Assembly: GCA_021498095.1 (NCBI GenBank)
Contig: JAIZWK010000001.1
Span: 3,721,450-3,785,449, forward strand
DNA: 64,000 nt
DNA from: Candidatus Harpocratesius repetitus
GTDB lineage: Archaea; Asgardarchaeota; Lokiarchaeia; Sigyniarchaeales; Promethearchaeaceae
Direction of reading: 5' to 3'
How positions within the stretch are numbered: the stretch's first letter is position 1; each line of letters starts with the position of its first letter. The notes beneath the pieces are model-generated. The model was given only the letters and a program-made list of their open reading frames with translations. It did not search any database and was not told the origin of the DNA. Of this stretch, positions 19,301 through 28,139 are shown piece after piece. The position numbers and the translations under genes are program-made.

Positions 19301-21263
19301 TTTAGGAATGAGATTAAGTATTAACGAAGGTGATTCTTTAACCTTAGAAATCAATCCAAATCGATCAAATTGGAAATTATTAGATTCTTGGACATATAAT
19401 CAATTCGATTGGAGTATGCTTCATTATAATCTTTCTGAATACAAAGGGAATTATGTCCAAATTAGATTGCGAATTGTAGCAAGTTCTAATAAATGGATTT
19501 ACAAAAAGGGTGTTCTTTTAGATCATTTTTCAGTATCTATGAAAAATAACAGTAATTCTCACGAACCTATGTTAAGTGCTGCTTTTTCACCCGAAAATCA
19601 AGAAATTCCTCTTTATCAATCTACAAATGGAACAGATTTTGAAAATATTCAATTTACAATAGGTTACTGGGATGAAGATGGAAATCTACCAGAAATAATA
19701 TTATTAGAAATTAATCACCAAAATTATACATTGTTCAATCAACAAGGTATTTGGGAAACAGGTAGTTTTACAAATTCATCTGAAAATGAGATTATTTATT
19801 CAGCATTCCTTTCATGTGTAGATTTTTCAAATACAACCTTCAGGTTTCATGCATTTGATTCAAAATTCAGTGTTTCTACTAACTGGTTTGAATTAAAGGA
19901 TTTACAAAAAGCTTCAAGCCAACAATTTCCAATTGATAATCCAATTGAAGAAAAAACAGCATTGATTGGAGGATATCCATCTAATCAATCGTTTTCATCT
20001 TGGAATGACCAAATAGCAGGTTGGCATCAAATAAAGAACTTGAATAATTCATATCAACCTAAAGAATGGTACTCTGGTGCAGGAGATTATTTAGGCTATG
20101 GCCATAATTATAAATCAAGTCTATATTCACCTGTTCTTAATATAAATGCAAGTCATGAAGTTTATCTTTTTCTAACACATAGATTAAGATTTGATAGTGA
20201 TGGAAATGATGGAAATGATTTTGCTGAAATATTAATTTCAGACAATTACGGAAAATCTTGGAATTCATTAATGAAATTTAATGAAGAAACGGTTGGTTTA
20301 GATTTTAAATCTATTGCCATCGATATTACTAATTATAATTTTAAGAATGTGATTCTTCAATTCTATTTCTCAACGGATAATTCAGGAGATCCGATACAAT
20401 ATACAGGGTGGAGAATCAGAGAAATTTCTATTAACATTAATATATCAAAAGATTATATCAAACCAAATCTTATTTTAGACGGATTTTCTGATAGAGATAC
20501 AATTAGTGGAATTTTTAACTTTACTGTGTTTATTCAAGATGATTCTCCCATTGATTTTTCTCGAACTGAAATGTGGATCGACAATCATCGAATTGATGTA
20601 ATGATTAATAGAAATAACACAATTTCAGTTTTAATAGATACCTTAAAATATGATAATGGATATCCTTTAGAAATCATACTGGTAGTTTATGATATAGAAG
20701 GAAACCGTGAATTTGAAAAAATTACATTATTTGTTTATAATCCTCCGAGTCCATTATCAATTATTTTATATAGCTTTACAGCAGTTTTTGGAGCCATTGT
20801 ACTTGGAAAATTTGTTTATTCTCAGATTAAAATTCAGAAATTGAAGAAAGAAGGAAAATATGTTAGAAAACCTAACTTCTTCGAGCGCCGTCAACAAGTT
20901 AAATTTGAAGCAGAACAAATTCGAGAAGAAGCGCGTTTAATCTTAAATAATTTGGATAAAGAATGGGAAAAAGCACAACCAATAAAGTTATATTGTAAAA
21001 AATGTAAACGACTCTATTTAGGAGAAGAATTTGAATTATTCTGTCCACATTGTCAAGCAGCAACACTTTATGTAGCAAAATATTGCCCTGCATGTAAAAT
21101 ATGGAATTATTTTGATGACGATAACCCGAATAGTAAGTGTAAAAAATGTGATCTTATACTTCTTAAAGATTTTGATAAAGCTAAAGAATTTGTTATTACC
21201 AGTCAATCTGAAGGAATATTTGAAGATATACATGAACCAAGAGTGGAGGAGAGAGAAACATGA
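16335..21263 (+). CDS. Membrane-anchored subtilisin-like (S8) protease with cytoplasmic zinc ribbons
   Basis: About 1642 residues. The ATG at 16335 is preferred over 16305: it follows AGGTGG by 8 bp and gives a direct signal peptide (KKFSYFLFISLILLSSTLLA). An I9-like propeptide region precedes the catalytic domain. The triad is Asp180 (AIIDTGVD), His222 (NGHGTAMS) and Ser548 (FTGTSISAA), with the oxyanion Asn in AAGNFG. A ~200-residue beta-rich insert lies between His and Ser. After the protease come PPC-like and several beta-sandwich/MAM-like modules with many sequons, then a TM at about 1473-1495. The cytoplasmic tail carries four CxxC pairs (CKKC, CPHC, CPAC, CKKC; ~1553-1605), i.e. two zinc ribbons. 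Triad complete, so probably active outside. The start overlaps the previous gene and the stop overlaps the next permease. Confidence 0.93.
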   Translation: MSKQYYTKKFSYFLFISLILLSSTLLANNPVSFINSQHIQEKTNTINKLISRNDNNIKNVQIKSASNPFDNKTHRFLFLYSNPITIDDNVTLFNLFTSLGGIIKEEPWNHINGFSGTINNSQEYLGSFIASFPPVDYFEDPIAEIQMNSIQDQINYYPEIYNMNNFSIKGTSNASIAIIDTGVDISHPFFNNSYQDENFSKKIIGWTDGISNFSQPYDDNGHGTAMSAIIGGSNNVSAMSNHSNNEFYLTKTASINHEEYFYPHYLSEGWYDIKLGSFEMDENALDILNITANLTIFSPMLEYRLRLYRNGNIINETSSIPLELTWDTSGFFDTSKKPGVYDIVFSYHKNLEQNPQFSIQIQALFTPKEYPSDTSEYSGLAPETHISMIKELNSSGKGYISDIISGLEHVITKIQSKHIITLLLSIATIEIPSSLENPFKQLIDEIIKKGCMVIFAAGNFGISNKLNAMALNDKALVIGATNDQDQLTYYSSQADDNKNNRMPDLLAPGGSLLVNHQMVITADSNMGDNNNQTKDLIKNDLSGFTGTSISAAVVAGIYNLIVDYLGGWNYWNSGINATLEALKIKNYLLMTASETNQAREDNPFTPYDESTNSPIVNRGQKDRFEGYGRMNPEAVFNMLQNSIDLNHNYQIELTASNSDPFSQHVFALNVSLEKDQIYLFNLTNDEGIFSNFDIDMYLYNKDCSFSGEPILEASSTQAGSSDEIIYFTNLNASDTFYLVIKALSGSGSCSLQVTKVNLTNAPALNNPKVNIDSELNYNDTLDTYRFEVNYTQDDNVPATLIDIIFPSLSKNYSLIQSVEGDTNYENGAIYYVEVKFQNPGNYSYYYFARTGNLSIYYLKNNSQSLIINPIHHFVGNNFTTVHNSDINLWDFDQDSKNIYLNNKMNEYRIGWQKISIPQLYENRYLRTQEDNWSAWYFGIANPNNLYSSPILIDQTPLYTYENISGTYDLYSPIIFLESNNNESFSPILSLGMRLSINEGDSLTLEINPNRSNWKLLDSWTYNQFDWSMLHYNLSEYKGNYVQIRLRIVASSNKWIYKKGVLLDHFSVSMKNNSNSHEPMLSAAFSPENQEIPLYQSTNGTDFENIQFTIGYWDEDGNLPEIILLEINHQNYTLFNQQGIWETGSFTNSSENEIIYSAFLSCVDFSNTTFRFHAFDSKFSVSTNWFELKDLQKASSQQFPIDNPIEEKTALIGGYPSNQSFSSWNDQIAGWHQIKNLNNSYQPKEWYSGAGDYLGYGHNYKSSLYSPVLNINASHEVYLFLTHRLRFDSDGNDGNDFAEILISDNYGKSWNSLMKFNEETVGLDFKSIAIDITNYNFKNVILQFYFSTDNSGDPIQYTGWRIREISININISKDYIKPNLILDGFSDRDTISGIFNFTVFIQDDSPIDFSRTEMWIDNHRIDVMINRNNTISVLIDTLKYDNGYPLEIILVVYDIEGNREFEKITLFVYNPPSPLSIILYSFTAVFGAIVLGKFVYSQIKIQKLKKEGKYVRKPNFFERRQQVKFEAEQIREEARLILNNLDKEWEKAQPIKLYCKKCKRLYLGEEFELFCPHCQAATLYVAKYCPACKIWNYFDDDNPNSKCKKCDLILLKDFDKAKEFVITSQSEGIFEDIHEPRVEERET

Positions 21264-24184
21264 ACTTAATTAAGTATACTTTTCATGATCTTAAAAAACA
21301 AAAAGTAAAAACCATTTTTGGAATATCAGGTGTTTTAGTTAGTATATTTTTATTAACTGTAGTTGGTACTTTATCTGATTCTTTGAGTTTTTCTTATTTG
21401 GATCAAGCTACAAGCGAGTCTGGTTCCGCAGATATTTCAATTACGAAAATTACAACCCAAGATTTTAACTATAATCCATATTTTGACGAATCCATCATAT
21501 CAGAAAAATTAGAAGGATCAATTCCTGAAATTGACTCATTTTTCCCCCGAATTTGGAATATAATGCAAGTAGAAAAATATGATGAAATAATAAATCTAAA
21601 TGTCAGAAAATCAATAATTGCTTATGGAATTAATAGTACTTTAGAACAAAATAGTGGCGAAATGGGAAATCTTTGGCTGTGTGAAAATGATCCAGATTAT
21701 ACACGCACTGAAAAGACATTTACAGGCCCGATACGTGATGATTTTTGTGTTCTATCGAGAGGAGCTGCAAGACTATATCATGCACATGAAGGAGATGAAA
21801 TCACAGTAAAATTTGGTAGCACCGAAAAAACTTTTATTATTCAAGCAGTTGTAGAACAAGAGTTACGATTTTCAAGAATAGAATCAACTTTAATTATTTT
21901 TGAATTGCAAGTTGCTCAAGATTTAATGAATCAAGAAGGAAAAATTAATTCTATACAAGCAACAATAAAAGATCCCCAAAATTTTTATGATACTCGAAAT
22001 ATCGGTGCGAGTTTAAGTAAACTTAGAATTATTGCAGAAAAAGTTCAAATTATCATGGGATTTGATTATCAAGTTTCCCTTCCAAAAATGGAACAAGTTG
22101 AAAATATTGAACAGCAATCAACAATGATGACAATAACCTTCTATTTTATTACGGCATTCTCGATGCTTATTACAGGTATTCTGATAAACTCGATTTTAAC
22201 AACTTCTGTCGAGGAGCGAATCAGGGAGTTTGGAATACTGCAAGTTGTCGGCGGAAAACGATCTTTTTCATTCAAAATGGTTTTACTATCAGGATTCTTT
22301 ATAGCGATCACAGGAACAGCCATTGGAACGTTTTTAGGTGCAGTTGTGGCACCTCCCGTATTAAATTGGATCTTTGAATATTTTGATATATGGATCATTC
22401 CTATGAAATTCTTAATACTACCTCGCACAATCATTCGTTCACTTTTAATAGGTATAATTATCACAAGTATAATTGCTGTATTTCCTGCGTTCCGAGCAAG
22501 TAGATTGATTATTGCAAATGCAATAAATCCTGCTCGAAAAAATGATACTGGAGAAAAATATAGATTGAAAAAGGAAGGTTCAGCAAATTTAAAACTAATA
22601 GGTATCGGATTTGGTATTGCTCTAGCTGGAATTTTTATCTTTCTGGTTATCCCTCGGTTATTATCTGGTTCTGGTGGAATTAACTTAACGAATTATGTTT
22701 TTATGATTGTACTTCTTTTAATTTTAATTGGATTAGTATTAGCAACAATTGGATTTGTTCCGATTCTGGAAAGACTTATCGGACTTTTAATTAAACCCAT
22801 GATTTCAAGATATTATCCAATATATAGAATAAATCTAATTCGTTATCGACGTCGCAATACTGGAAATATCTTAATGTTTGCATTAACATTTGCATTTATT
22901 TTCTTTATATCATCAGTTCTTGAAATGAGTACTGCAAATAATTCAATGTTTTTTGAATTTCAATATGGTTCAGATTTGGTAATGTCAAATACTGGAACAA
23001 TTGAAGATGACAATGCAATTACAATGCAACTATTTTATGAATTACAAGAATTACCAGGTATACGAAGTGCTGCACCACTGTACTCTAACAGCCCAATTGA
23101 TTTTGCAAAGATTACCTCTGCGATTTTTAATATTGGTCAAGAAGGAGTAGATGATATTTTAAGTTTCAGTGATCTTTTTGGAACTATCCCAAAACTCACA
23201 TCTTTTGCGGGAGATTTGGGAGATTATCACAATTACTACTGCAATATTTTCGGTATTGATGAAAATTTTTACAATACAATAGATAGGAGTATGCTTTTAT
23301 GGGATATGGATGGAAATAATGATTTAATTGAACAAGTTGTTCAATCCACAAAAAAATGTATTATTGGGAAAAGTTTAGCAGATGGTCTTGGAATATCTTC
23401 TTTGCCAGCTCAAATTAAAATTTCAATCTTGGAATCTGAAAATGATAATCCTGATCGTGGAAATATTACTGTTTTTGAAGTAATCGGAGTTTCTAAAGGT
23501 ATACCTGGAATATGGAATTTTCGCTCAAGTGAAGCAAACTTAAATATGGCACCAGGTGTTCTCATAAGTGCTGCAGATTACTGCGAAATCATGAACTGGG
23601 GCGATCCTACAGACCCAAATACAATATTGGATAAAATTTTAATTAATGTGGTTGATAATGATTATCAAAGCGTAAAAGATATTCAAAATTATGTAAAAAA
23701 TTATTTTTCTGATGATTATAAATTTATCTTAGACGAGCCTGAAACATTGATAAGATTTATGGATAATGCAAATACGACATCAAATATCGTGATGCAAGTA
23801 ATTCTCTTCTTCAGCATCGTCGTCAGTCTTTTTGGATTAATTTCATCAATGTATTCAACAATAATTGAAAGAATGTTTGAAATTGGTATTTTACGGGCAA
23901 TGGGAATGAAACCTTATGAAGTGAGGATTATGTTAATGGCTGAAGCAGTAACTATTATGATATCTTCTGGAAGTTTAGGGGCAATCATTGGCTGGTTTAT
24001 CGCTTATTTACTGCAAACAAATGTGGCGATATTAACAGAATTACCTGTTGTAACAGCGATTAGTATAGGAACTTTAATATCGACTTTTGCAGTATCTATA
24101 GGTATAAGCATTATTGGAATGTTTTTTATTACTCGAAAAGTTCATAAAATGAATATTATGGAAGTTTTAAGACATACGTTTTAA
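21260..24184 (+). CDS. ABC transporter permease, FtsX/LolE/MacB type (second copy)
   Basis: 974 residues with the same duplicated layout as the permease at 9387: TM1 near 20-40, a long extracellular MacB_PCD-like domain, three FtsX TMs, a middle pair of TMs, a second extracellular domain and three final TMs. Coupling segments EERIREFGILQVVGG and ERMFEIGILRAMGM match the first copy, so the two are paralogues, likely a heterodimer like LolC/LolE around one ATPase. The ATG overlaps the subtilase stop by 4 bp (ATGA) and is preceded by GTGGAGGAGAG, a strong ribosome site, so translation is coupled to the protease. A long T-tract follows the stop and ends the run. Confidence 0.93.
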   Translation: MNLIKYTFHDLKKQKVKTIFGISGVLVSIFLLTVVGTLSDSLSFSYLDQATSESGSADISITKITTQDFNYNPYFDESIISEKLEGSIPEIDSFFPRIWNIMQVEKYDEIINLNVRKSIIAYGINSTLEQNSGEMGNLWLCENDPDYTRTEKTFTGPIRDDFCVLSRGAARLYHAHEGDEITVKFGSTEKTFIIQAVVEQELRFSRIESTLIIFELQVAQDLMNQEGKINSIQATIKDPQNFYDTRNIGASLSKLRIIAEKVQIIMGFDYQVSLPKMEQVENIEQQSTMMTITFYFITAFSMLITGILINSILTTSVEERIREFGILQVVGGKRSFSFKMVLLSGFFIAITGTAIGTFLGAVVAPPVLNWIFEYFDIWIIPMKFLILPRTIIRSLLIGIIITSIIAVFPAFRASRLIIANAINPARKNDTGEKYRLKKEGSANLKLIGIGFGIALAGIFIFLVIPRLLSGSGGINLTNYVFMIVLLLILIGLVLATIGFVPILERLIGLLIKPMISRYYPIYRINLIRYRRRNTGNILMFALTFAFIFFISSVLEMSTANNSMFFEFQYGSDLVMSNTGTIEDDNAITMQLFYELQELPGIRSAAPLYSNSPIDFAKITSAIFNIGQEGVDDILSFSDLFGTIPKLTSFAGDLGDYHNYYCNIFGIDENFYNTIDRSMLLWDMDGNNDLIEQVVQSTKKCIIGKSLADGLGISSLPAQIKISILESENDNPDRGNITVFEVIGVSKGIPGIWNFRSSEANLNMAPGVLISAADYCEIMNWGDPTDPNTILDKILINVVDNDYQSVKDIQNYVKNYFSDDYKFILDEPETLIRFMDNANTTSNIVMQVILFFSIVVSLFGLISSMYSTIIERMFEIGILRAMGMKPYEVRIMLMAEAVTIMISSGSLGAIIGWFIAYLLQTNVAILTELPVVTAISIGTLISTFAVSIGISIIGMFFITRKVHKMNIMEVLRHTF

Positions 24185-24200
24185 GAAAGTAATTATTTAT

Positions 24201-24223
24201 TTTGTTTTGTTTTTTTTTTTTTT
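24201..24223 (+). terminator. T-rich terminator of the ABC/subtilase run
   Basis: TTTGTTTTG followed by 14 consecutive T starts about 17 bp after the last permease stop. A long unpaired T-tract without a hairpin is the typical archaeal intrinsic terminator. It lies between convergent genes. Confidence 0.6.
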
Positions 24224-24237
24224 AATCTAAATCTTAA

Positions 24238-25125
24238 TCAATCAACATTTTCAGCTTCTAAATCAAAATCTTCTTCTTCGTATTGTTCTTCACTTATTTC
24301 CTTATTTTTACGTCGAAATAAGCGATGACTTGGTTTGTAAAGATTACGTGAATCAAGCTTATTCGCGATAAGAATTTTCTGTTCTAATATGGAGTACTTT
24401 AAGAACAGATTGTTTTTCCAAACAACTTGGAGCGATTGATCAAAAGGATCGAGTAAAGCATAAGAATAGCGTAATTCATCGTGGTTCTTTCCTCCAACAC
24501 GAATAAGTTTATCAATACAGACAATCAATCCACAATCGGTTTGCATGAAATTTGAATAATGAAAATGTCCAAACAACATTAAAGGAGGACAGATACGATC
24601 ATAATAGTCTCTTATCATAGGAGAGCCAGTTTTTGATAACTTCTGGTGAGTTTTAAAATGTAGGGTGTCATCTAACAACCCATACGCAGGACGGTGAGAA
24701 AAAATCATATCAAATCCATCCTTTTCACTAAATTCTGGATGTCTTGCTTTATTATCTGTTTCTTCACCCCTATATTGATAATCAATGGGTAATACTTTCC
24801 AACCATTTAACAAAAAAGGTTCTTGATCTTTCATTAAATGCATTTTAGGAAAATTCCACCAATCATCGGGTTGAGTTAAATCTTCATTTCCGCGAATATG
24901 AAAAAGAGGAAATGGAAATTTCTCAAAATATGTCAAATCATGCCATTCGTTTTTGACTTGAGTTTTCAATTCAGGATTAAAGTTTCTCCCAGACCAAAAA
25001 TCACCTAAATGAACTGCAAAATCTATATCTTCTTTTTCATTCATCATGTGAAAGAAATCAGTCATTTCTGGAATTTTTGCATGAACGTCACTAATAATTA
25101 AGATCTTGCCTATTTTTTCTCCCAT
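24238..25125 (-). CDS. Calcineurin-like metallophosphoesterase
   Basis: 295 residues from the ATG at 25125; an ATG at 25173 would add 16 residues. The shorter start puts the first metal motif near the N-terminus, as usual in the family (KILIISDVHAK). Further motifs are GDFWSGRN, RGNED (the GNH[DE] position), FSHRPAYG and FGHFHYS, so all two-metal-centre motifs are present. The family includes phosphodiesterases and nuclease-like enzymes; the substrate cannot be told. A ~50-residue acidic C-terminal tail (KEISEEQYEEEDFDLEAENVD region) is unusual. A TATA-like TTTATTAAT lies on this strand roughly 25-35 bp before 25125. It may follow the CPBP and PfkB genes in one transcript (103 bp gap). Confidence 0.88.
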   Translation of the reverse strand: MGEKIGKILIISDVHAKIPEMTDFFHMMNEKEDIDFAVHLGDFWSGRNFNPELKTQVKNEWHDLTYFEKFPFPLFHIRGNEDLTQPDDWWNFPKMHLMKDQEPFLLNGWKVLPIDYQYRGEETDNKARHPEFSEKDGFDMIFSHRPAYGLLDDTLHFKTHQKLSKTGSPMIRDYYDRICPPLMLFGHFHYSNFMQTDCGLIVCIDKLIRVGGKNHDELRYSYALLDPFDQSLQVVWKNNLFLKYSILEQKILIANKLDSRNLYKPSHRLFRRKNKEISEEQYEEEDFDLEAENVD

Positions 25126-25276
25126 TTTGGTCACAGCGAATATTGTGTGTTGGATGATTAATAAATTTTTCATTCAAAGTAGATGATATAAATGAAAATT
25201 TAAGCGTATTCTATACAATGTAAGAAATAGCGATCCTAAATAAGGGTAAGGGTTAGGAAAGCCAAGTATGAAAGAT

Positions 25277-25963
25277 CTACAAATACGGAAGATATAATTG
25301 AACCCATAAAATAGAATTAAAAGTACCGTGAGCAATAATTGATGTAATCAAATCTCCTTTCTGAAACAAAGTAATTCCACCCAATAAAAGCCCAAAAGTA
25401 AAGTAATATGACCAGAATGTGAGAAATGTCGCCCATGGAACAATTCCTGGAAAAACATGGTAAATCATAAAAAACCCACTACTAAGAATTAATGCCCAGA
25501 ATTTTGATTTATGACCAATTTCCTTTAAAATTACACCACGATAACAAAATTCTTCAGAAAGTGCAACAGTCATATACATCAACGCGACTCCAACAACAAT
25601 TATAGCCCAAATTAAAAAAGGATTTGGAGGTGGAGGAGGGGGAGTTGTGTTTACAGAACCAGTGGTGGCTGCATGATAAAAATCTTCACCTTTTAACTGA
25701 ATAATGATCTTCTTTATAGTTTTTGCCATAAAACTACCAATATAATAAAATAAAACACCTAAAGTAACACCAGAAAGGACATCAACCACCCTTAATTTCC
25801 AAGATCTATGTAGACGTTCGTTAGGAATAATTCGATGGCGAAATTCATACTTTAAGTTTTTCTTTTGAAATTTAAAAACGAGCATAGGAATTAGAATAAA
25901 AAGAAGTTCAATAATACAGAAAATGAAAAATGAGAACACATTTTGAGCTAAATCTAATCCCAT
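25277..25963 (-). CDS. CPBP-family intramembrane protease (CAAX/Abi-like)
   Basis: 228 residues with about six hydrophobic segments. The CPBP/Abi motifs are present: motif 1 LSEEFCYRG (EExxxR), motif 2 MIYHVFPG and motif 3 SIIAHGTFN, giving the glutamates and histidines of the Rce1-like active site. Such enzymes cleave near CAAX-like or TM sequences, or act in peptide immunity; no CAAX substrate is visible here. A Pro-rich loop (PPPPPPNP, ~residues 110-117) interrupts the chain. It follows the PfkB-family kinase gene by 8 bp on the same strand, so the two are probably co-transcribed. Confidence 0.85.
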   Translation of the reverse strand: MGLDLAQNVFSFFIFCIIELLFILIPMLVFKFQKKNLKYEFRHRIIPNERLHRSWKLRVVDVLSGVTLGVLFYYIGSFMAKTIKKIIIQLKGEDFYHAATTGSVNTTPPPPPPNPFLIWAIIVVGVALMYMTVALSEEFCYRGVILKEIGHKSKFWALILSSGFFMIYHVFPGIVPWATFLTFWSYYFTFGLLLGGITLFQKGDLITSIIAHGTFNSILWVQLYLPYL

Positions 25964-25971
25964 AATATAAA

Positions 25972-27027
25972 TTAATTGTTTTCAATTTTAAAAATTTGAG
26001 GATTTGAAGAAATATCTTGTTGTTCTTGCATTCGATTAAGGATTACATCTCGATCTTTAAATCCAGCGGGTCCTGGTTGTTCAATTAAAAAAGATGAAGC
26101 AGCAGAGGCAATTTTTGCACATTGGAACATTGTTTCTTGGGTTAAATTATTATCGTTTGAATAAAAATTAACAAGCTCTGACAACAAAACAGCCATAAAA
26201 CAATCACCAGCACCCGTTTCGTCTATACATTTAGTTGGACGATAAGCACCAAATGAAATCATAGGATTATCAGCATGTTTATAAATAAATCCTTCTTGAC
26301 CTAATGTTGTAAAAACGTGAATACCCAAGTTTGCTAGTTTTTGAGTTGCATTTTGGACGGAAGATTCTTGTGTTAAATACATGGCTTCTTCACCGCTTGC
26401 TTTTAAAATAAACCGATCTTTCAAAAGTTTTAGAATGGGTTCAAGTTTTTCATATACAGAATAACAATCTTTGCTAATTACATATCCATTTTCATCAAAA
26501 TCACGAATGATGCCTTGAATATCCAAACCAATTATTATTTTTTGAAGTTGTTTATGATTTGCAATAATTTCCAATGTTTTTAGTGATATCTCGCCAGCAA
26601 TTGGAGTTAAATGAATTGCGCGTGCACCAAATATAGATTGAGGAAAATCTTTAATTGTTATCTCGGGAGCTTTATGTCGAAGCCGTAATTTCCGGTTAGA
26701 ACCTTCATATTTTAATTCGTAGGATGTAGTAAAGGTGCCTTGTTGTATTTGAATTCCTGAAATATCAATACCCTTGGATTTAAATGGTAAAAGTAAAGAT
26801 CGATCGAAATCTTTTCCTACTTTTGATATGATAGCAATCTGAGAATTGGGTTTATAATAAACTGCTGCTAAACTTCCATATGTTACTCCCCCACCCAAAC
26901 TGCGTTTTAACTTTTTATTTGAACTACTTTTATTATTATGATGCTTGTAATGGCTGTGATGGTTATGTGAAATAAAATCAAAAGCAAAATGACCGATAAA
27001 AACTATGTCAAGACGATTTTTTATCAT
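25972..27027 (-). CDS. PfkB-family sugar/nucleoside kinase with His-rich N-terminal insert
   Basis: 351 residues of ribokinase fold. The C-terminal signature DETGAGDCFMA gives the catalytic Asp and anion hole, and the N-terminal half has GGGVTYGSLAA, the substrate-loop region. The substrate class cannot be read from sequence. An insert at about residues 21-42 holds six His in ten residues (HNHHSHYKHH) followed by Ser/Asn/Lys; it interrupts the usual N-terminal beta strand/GG motif spacing and may bind metal. It is upstream of and nearly touches the CPBP protease gene. It diverges from the MEMO gene with a ~78 bp shared promoter gap. Confidence 0.88.
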   Translation of the reverse strand: MIKNRLDIVFIGHFAFDFISHNHHSHYKHHNNKSSSNKKLKRSLGGGVTYGSLAAVYYKPNSQIAIISKVGKDFDRSLLLPFKSKGIDISGIQIQQGTFTTSYELKYEGSNRKLRLRHKAPEITIKDFPQSIFGARAIHLTPIAGEISLKTLEIIANHKQLQKIIIGLDIQGIIRDFDENGYVISKDCYSVYEKLEPILKLLKDRFILKASGEEAMYLTQESSVQNATQKLANLGIHVFTTLGQEGFIYKHADNPMISFGAYRPTKCIDETGAGDCFMAVLLSELVNFYSNDNNLTQETMFQCAKIASAASSFLIEQPGPAGFKDRDVILNRMQEQQDISSNPQIFKIENN

Positions 27028-27077
27028 GTACCGAGAAAAAAGAAAGCATAAACATTAAAATTTGCGTTCCCCCTACA

Positions 27078-27088
27078 ATATAAATAAG
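27078..27088 (+). promoter_or_regulatory. TATA-like box before the MEMO gene
   Basis: AATATAAATAA lies about 20-28 bp before the ATG at 27106. A GAAGGTG ribosome-binding-like element sits between the two, 8 bp from the ATG. The element would give a very short leader, so a slightly more upstream promoter is also possible. Confidence 0.35.
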
Positions 27089-27105
27089 AAGAAGGTGTTA
27101 AACAC

Positions 27106-28032
27106 ATGGTTCTTATCAGACAACCCTCAGCTGCAGGTCAATTTTATGCTCGTTTTAAAAAAGAATTATTAAATTCAATCAAAAAATGCTTCAATGATAA
27201 ATATTTCGGACCAGGTAGTGCGTTAACTGTTGGTAACTCGCCAAAAGATCAACAAAGAAAAGTGATTGGAGCTATTTGCCCTCATGCAGGTTATGTATAT
27301 AGTGGTCCAGCCGCTGCGTTTTCATATCAAGCAGTATTTAAAGAAAGATTACCAGATACGATCATTATTTTAGGAACTCAACATACTGGTTATTATAAAA
27401 TTGCTACTATGAAACAAGGAAAATGGAAAACTCCTTTAGGTTCAATTGCAATTGATAATGAATTAGTGAATGATCTATTAGGATCGGACTCAGAAATAAT
27501 TGAAGATGACGCTGCATTCAATGGATTTCCCCACGGACGGGAACATAATATTGAAGTCCAAATCCCATTTATTCAATACGCGGCTCTTTTGGCTAAAAGG
27601 GAAGTTAAGATAGTTCCAATTAAAATAGGAAATATGAATCCTATTATTTTAGAAAAAGTTGGGGAAACAATCGCAAAAGCAATTCAGAAAAATAACTCAA
27701 AGGATATTGCAATAATTGCATCGTCTGATATGACTCATTATCAACCAAGATCTCCATTAACACCAAAAAAGGAAATAGATGAAGTTCAAGTAGAACGTGA
27801 TCGAAAAGTAATTTCAGCATTTGAAAAATTTGATTGGGACGAAACTTACAAATATGCAAAACAGACAACTGTATGTGGTCCACAAACCATTTTCACTCTT
27901 ATGATAACTGCTAGTAAATTGGGTTACACTCAAGCAACAGCATTGAAGTATTATAACAGTTTCCAAAAAATGGGTGAACATTCACCTTGTGATTATAGTG
28001 TAGGATATTTTTCAGGAATAATTGAAAAATAA
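27106..28032 (+). CDS. MEMO1 family protein (AmmeMemoRadiSam system protein B)
   Basis: 308 residues, full length for the MEMO family. Conserved motifs are RQPSAAGQFY at the start, ICPHAGYVYSGPAAAFSY, ILGTQHTGY, PHGREHNIEVQIPF and IIASSDMTHYQP; the His/Asp/Cys residues of the putative metal site are present (CGPQT near the end). The fold is that of extradiol dioxygenases. Its biochemical role in archaea is not settled. It is often linked to AMMECR1 and a radical-SAM enzyme, neither of which is adjacent here. The start is supported by GAAGGTG 8 bp upstream of the ATG. Confidence 0.95.
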   Translation: MVLIRQPSAAGQFYARFKKELLNSIKKCFNDKYFGPGSALTVGNSPKDQQRKVIGAICPHAGYVYSGPAAAFSYQAVFKERLPDTIIILGTQHTGYYKIATMKQGKWKTPLGSIAIDNELVNDLLGSDSEIIEDDAAFNGFPHGREHNIEVQIPFIQYAALLAKREVKIVPIKIGNMNPIILEKVGETIAKAIQKNNSKDIAIIASSDMTHYQPRSPLTPKKEIDEVQVERDRKVISAFEKFDWDETYKYAKQTTVCGPQTIFTLMITASKLGYTQATALKYYNSFQKMGEHSPCDYSVGYFSGIIEK

Positions 28033-28139
28033 TGTAATTATTAAGATTTCAAAAAATCAAGATTATTCGAGTAATATTTCATTTTTTATTCTTTTTACCT
28101 TAATTGAGACAAGAAGAAGAATATTCTCTTTTTTATTAA

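Noticed and set aside
22141..22464. A 107-codon minus-strand frame inside the second permease gene
   Set aside because: It lies opposite TM-rich sequence, has a low-complexity Ile/Pro/Lys composition and lacks a ribosome site; the permease frame is well supported.
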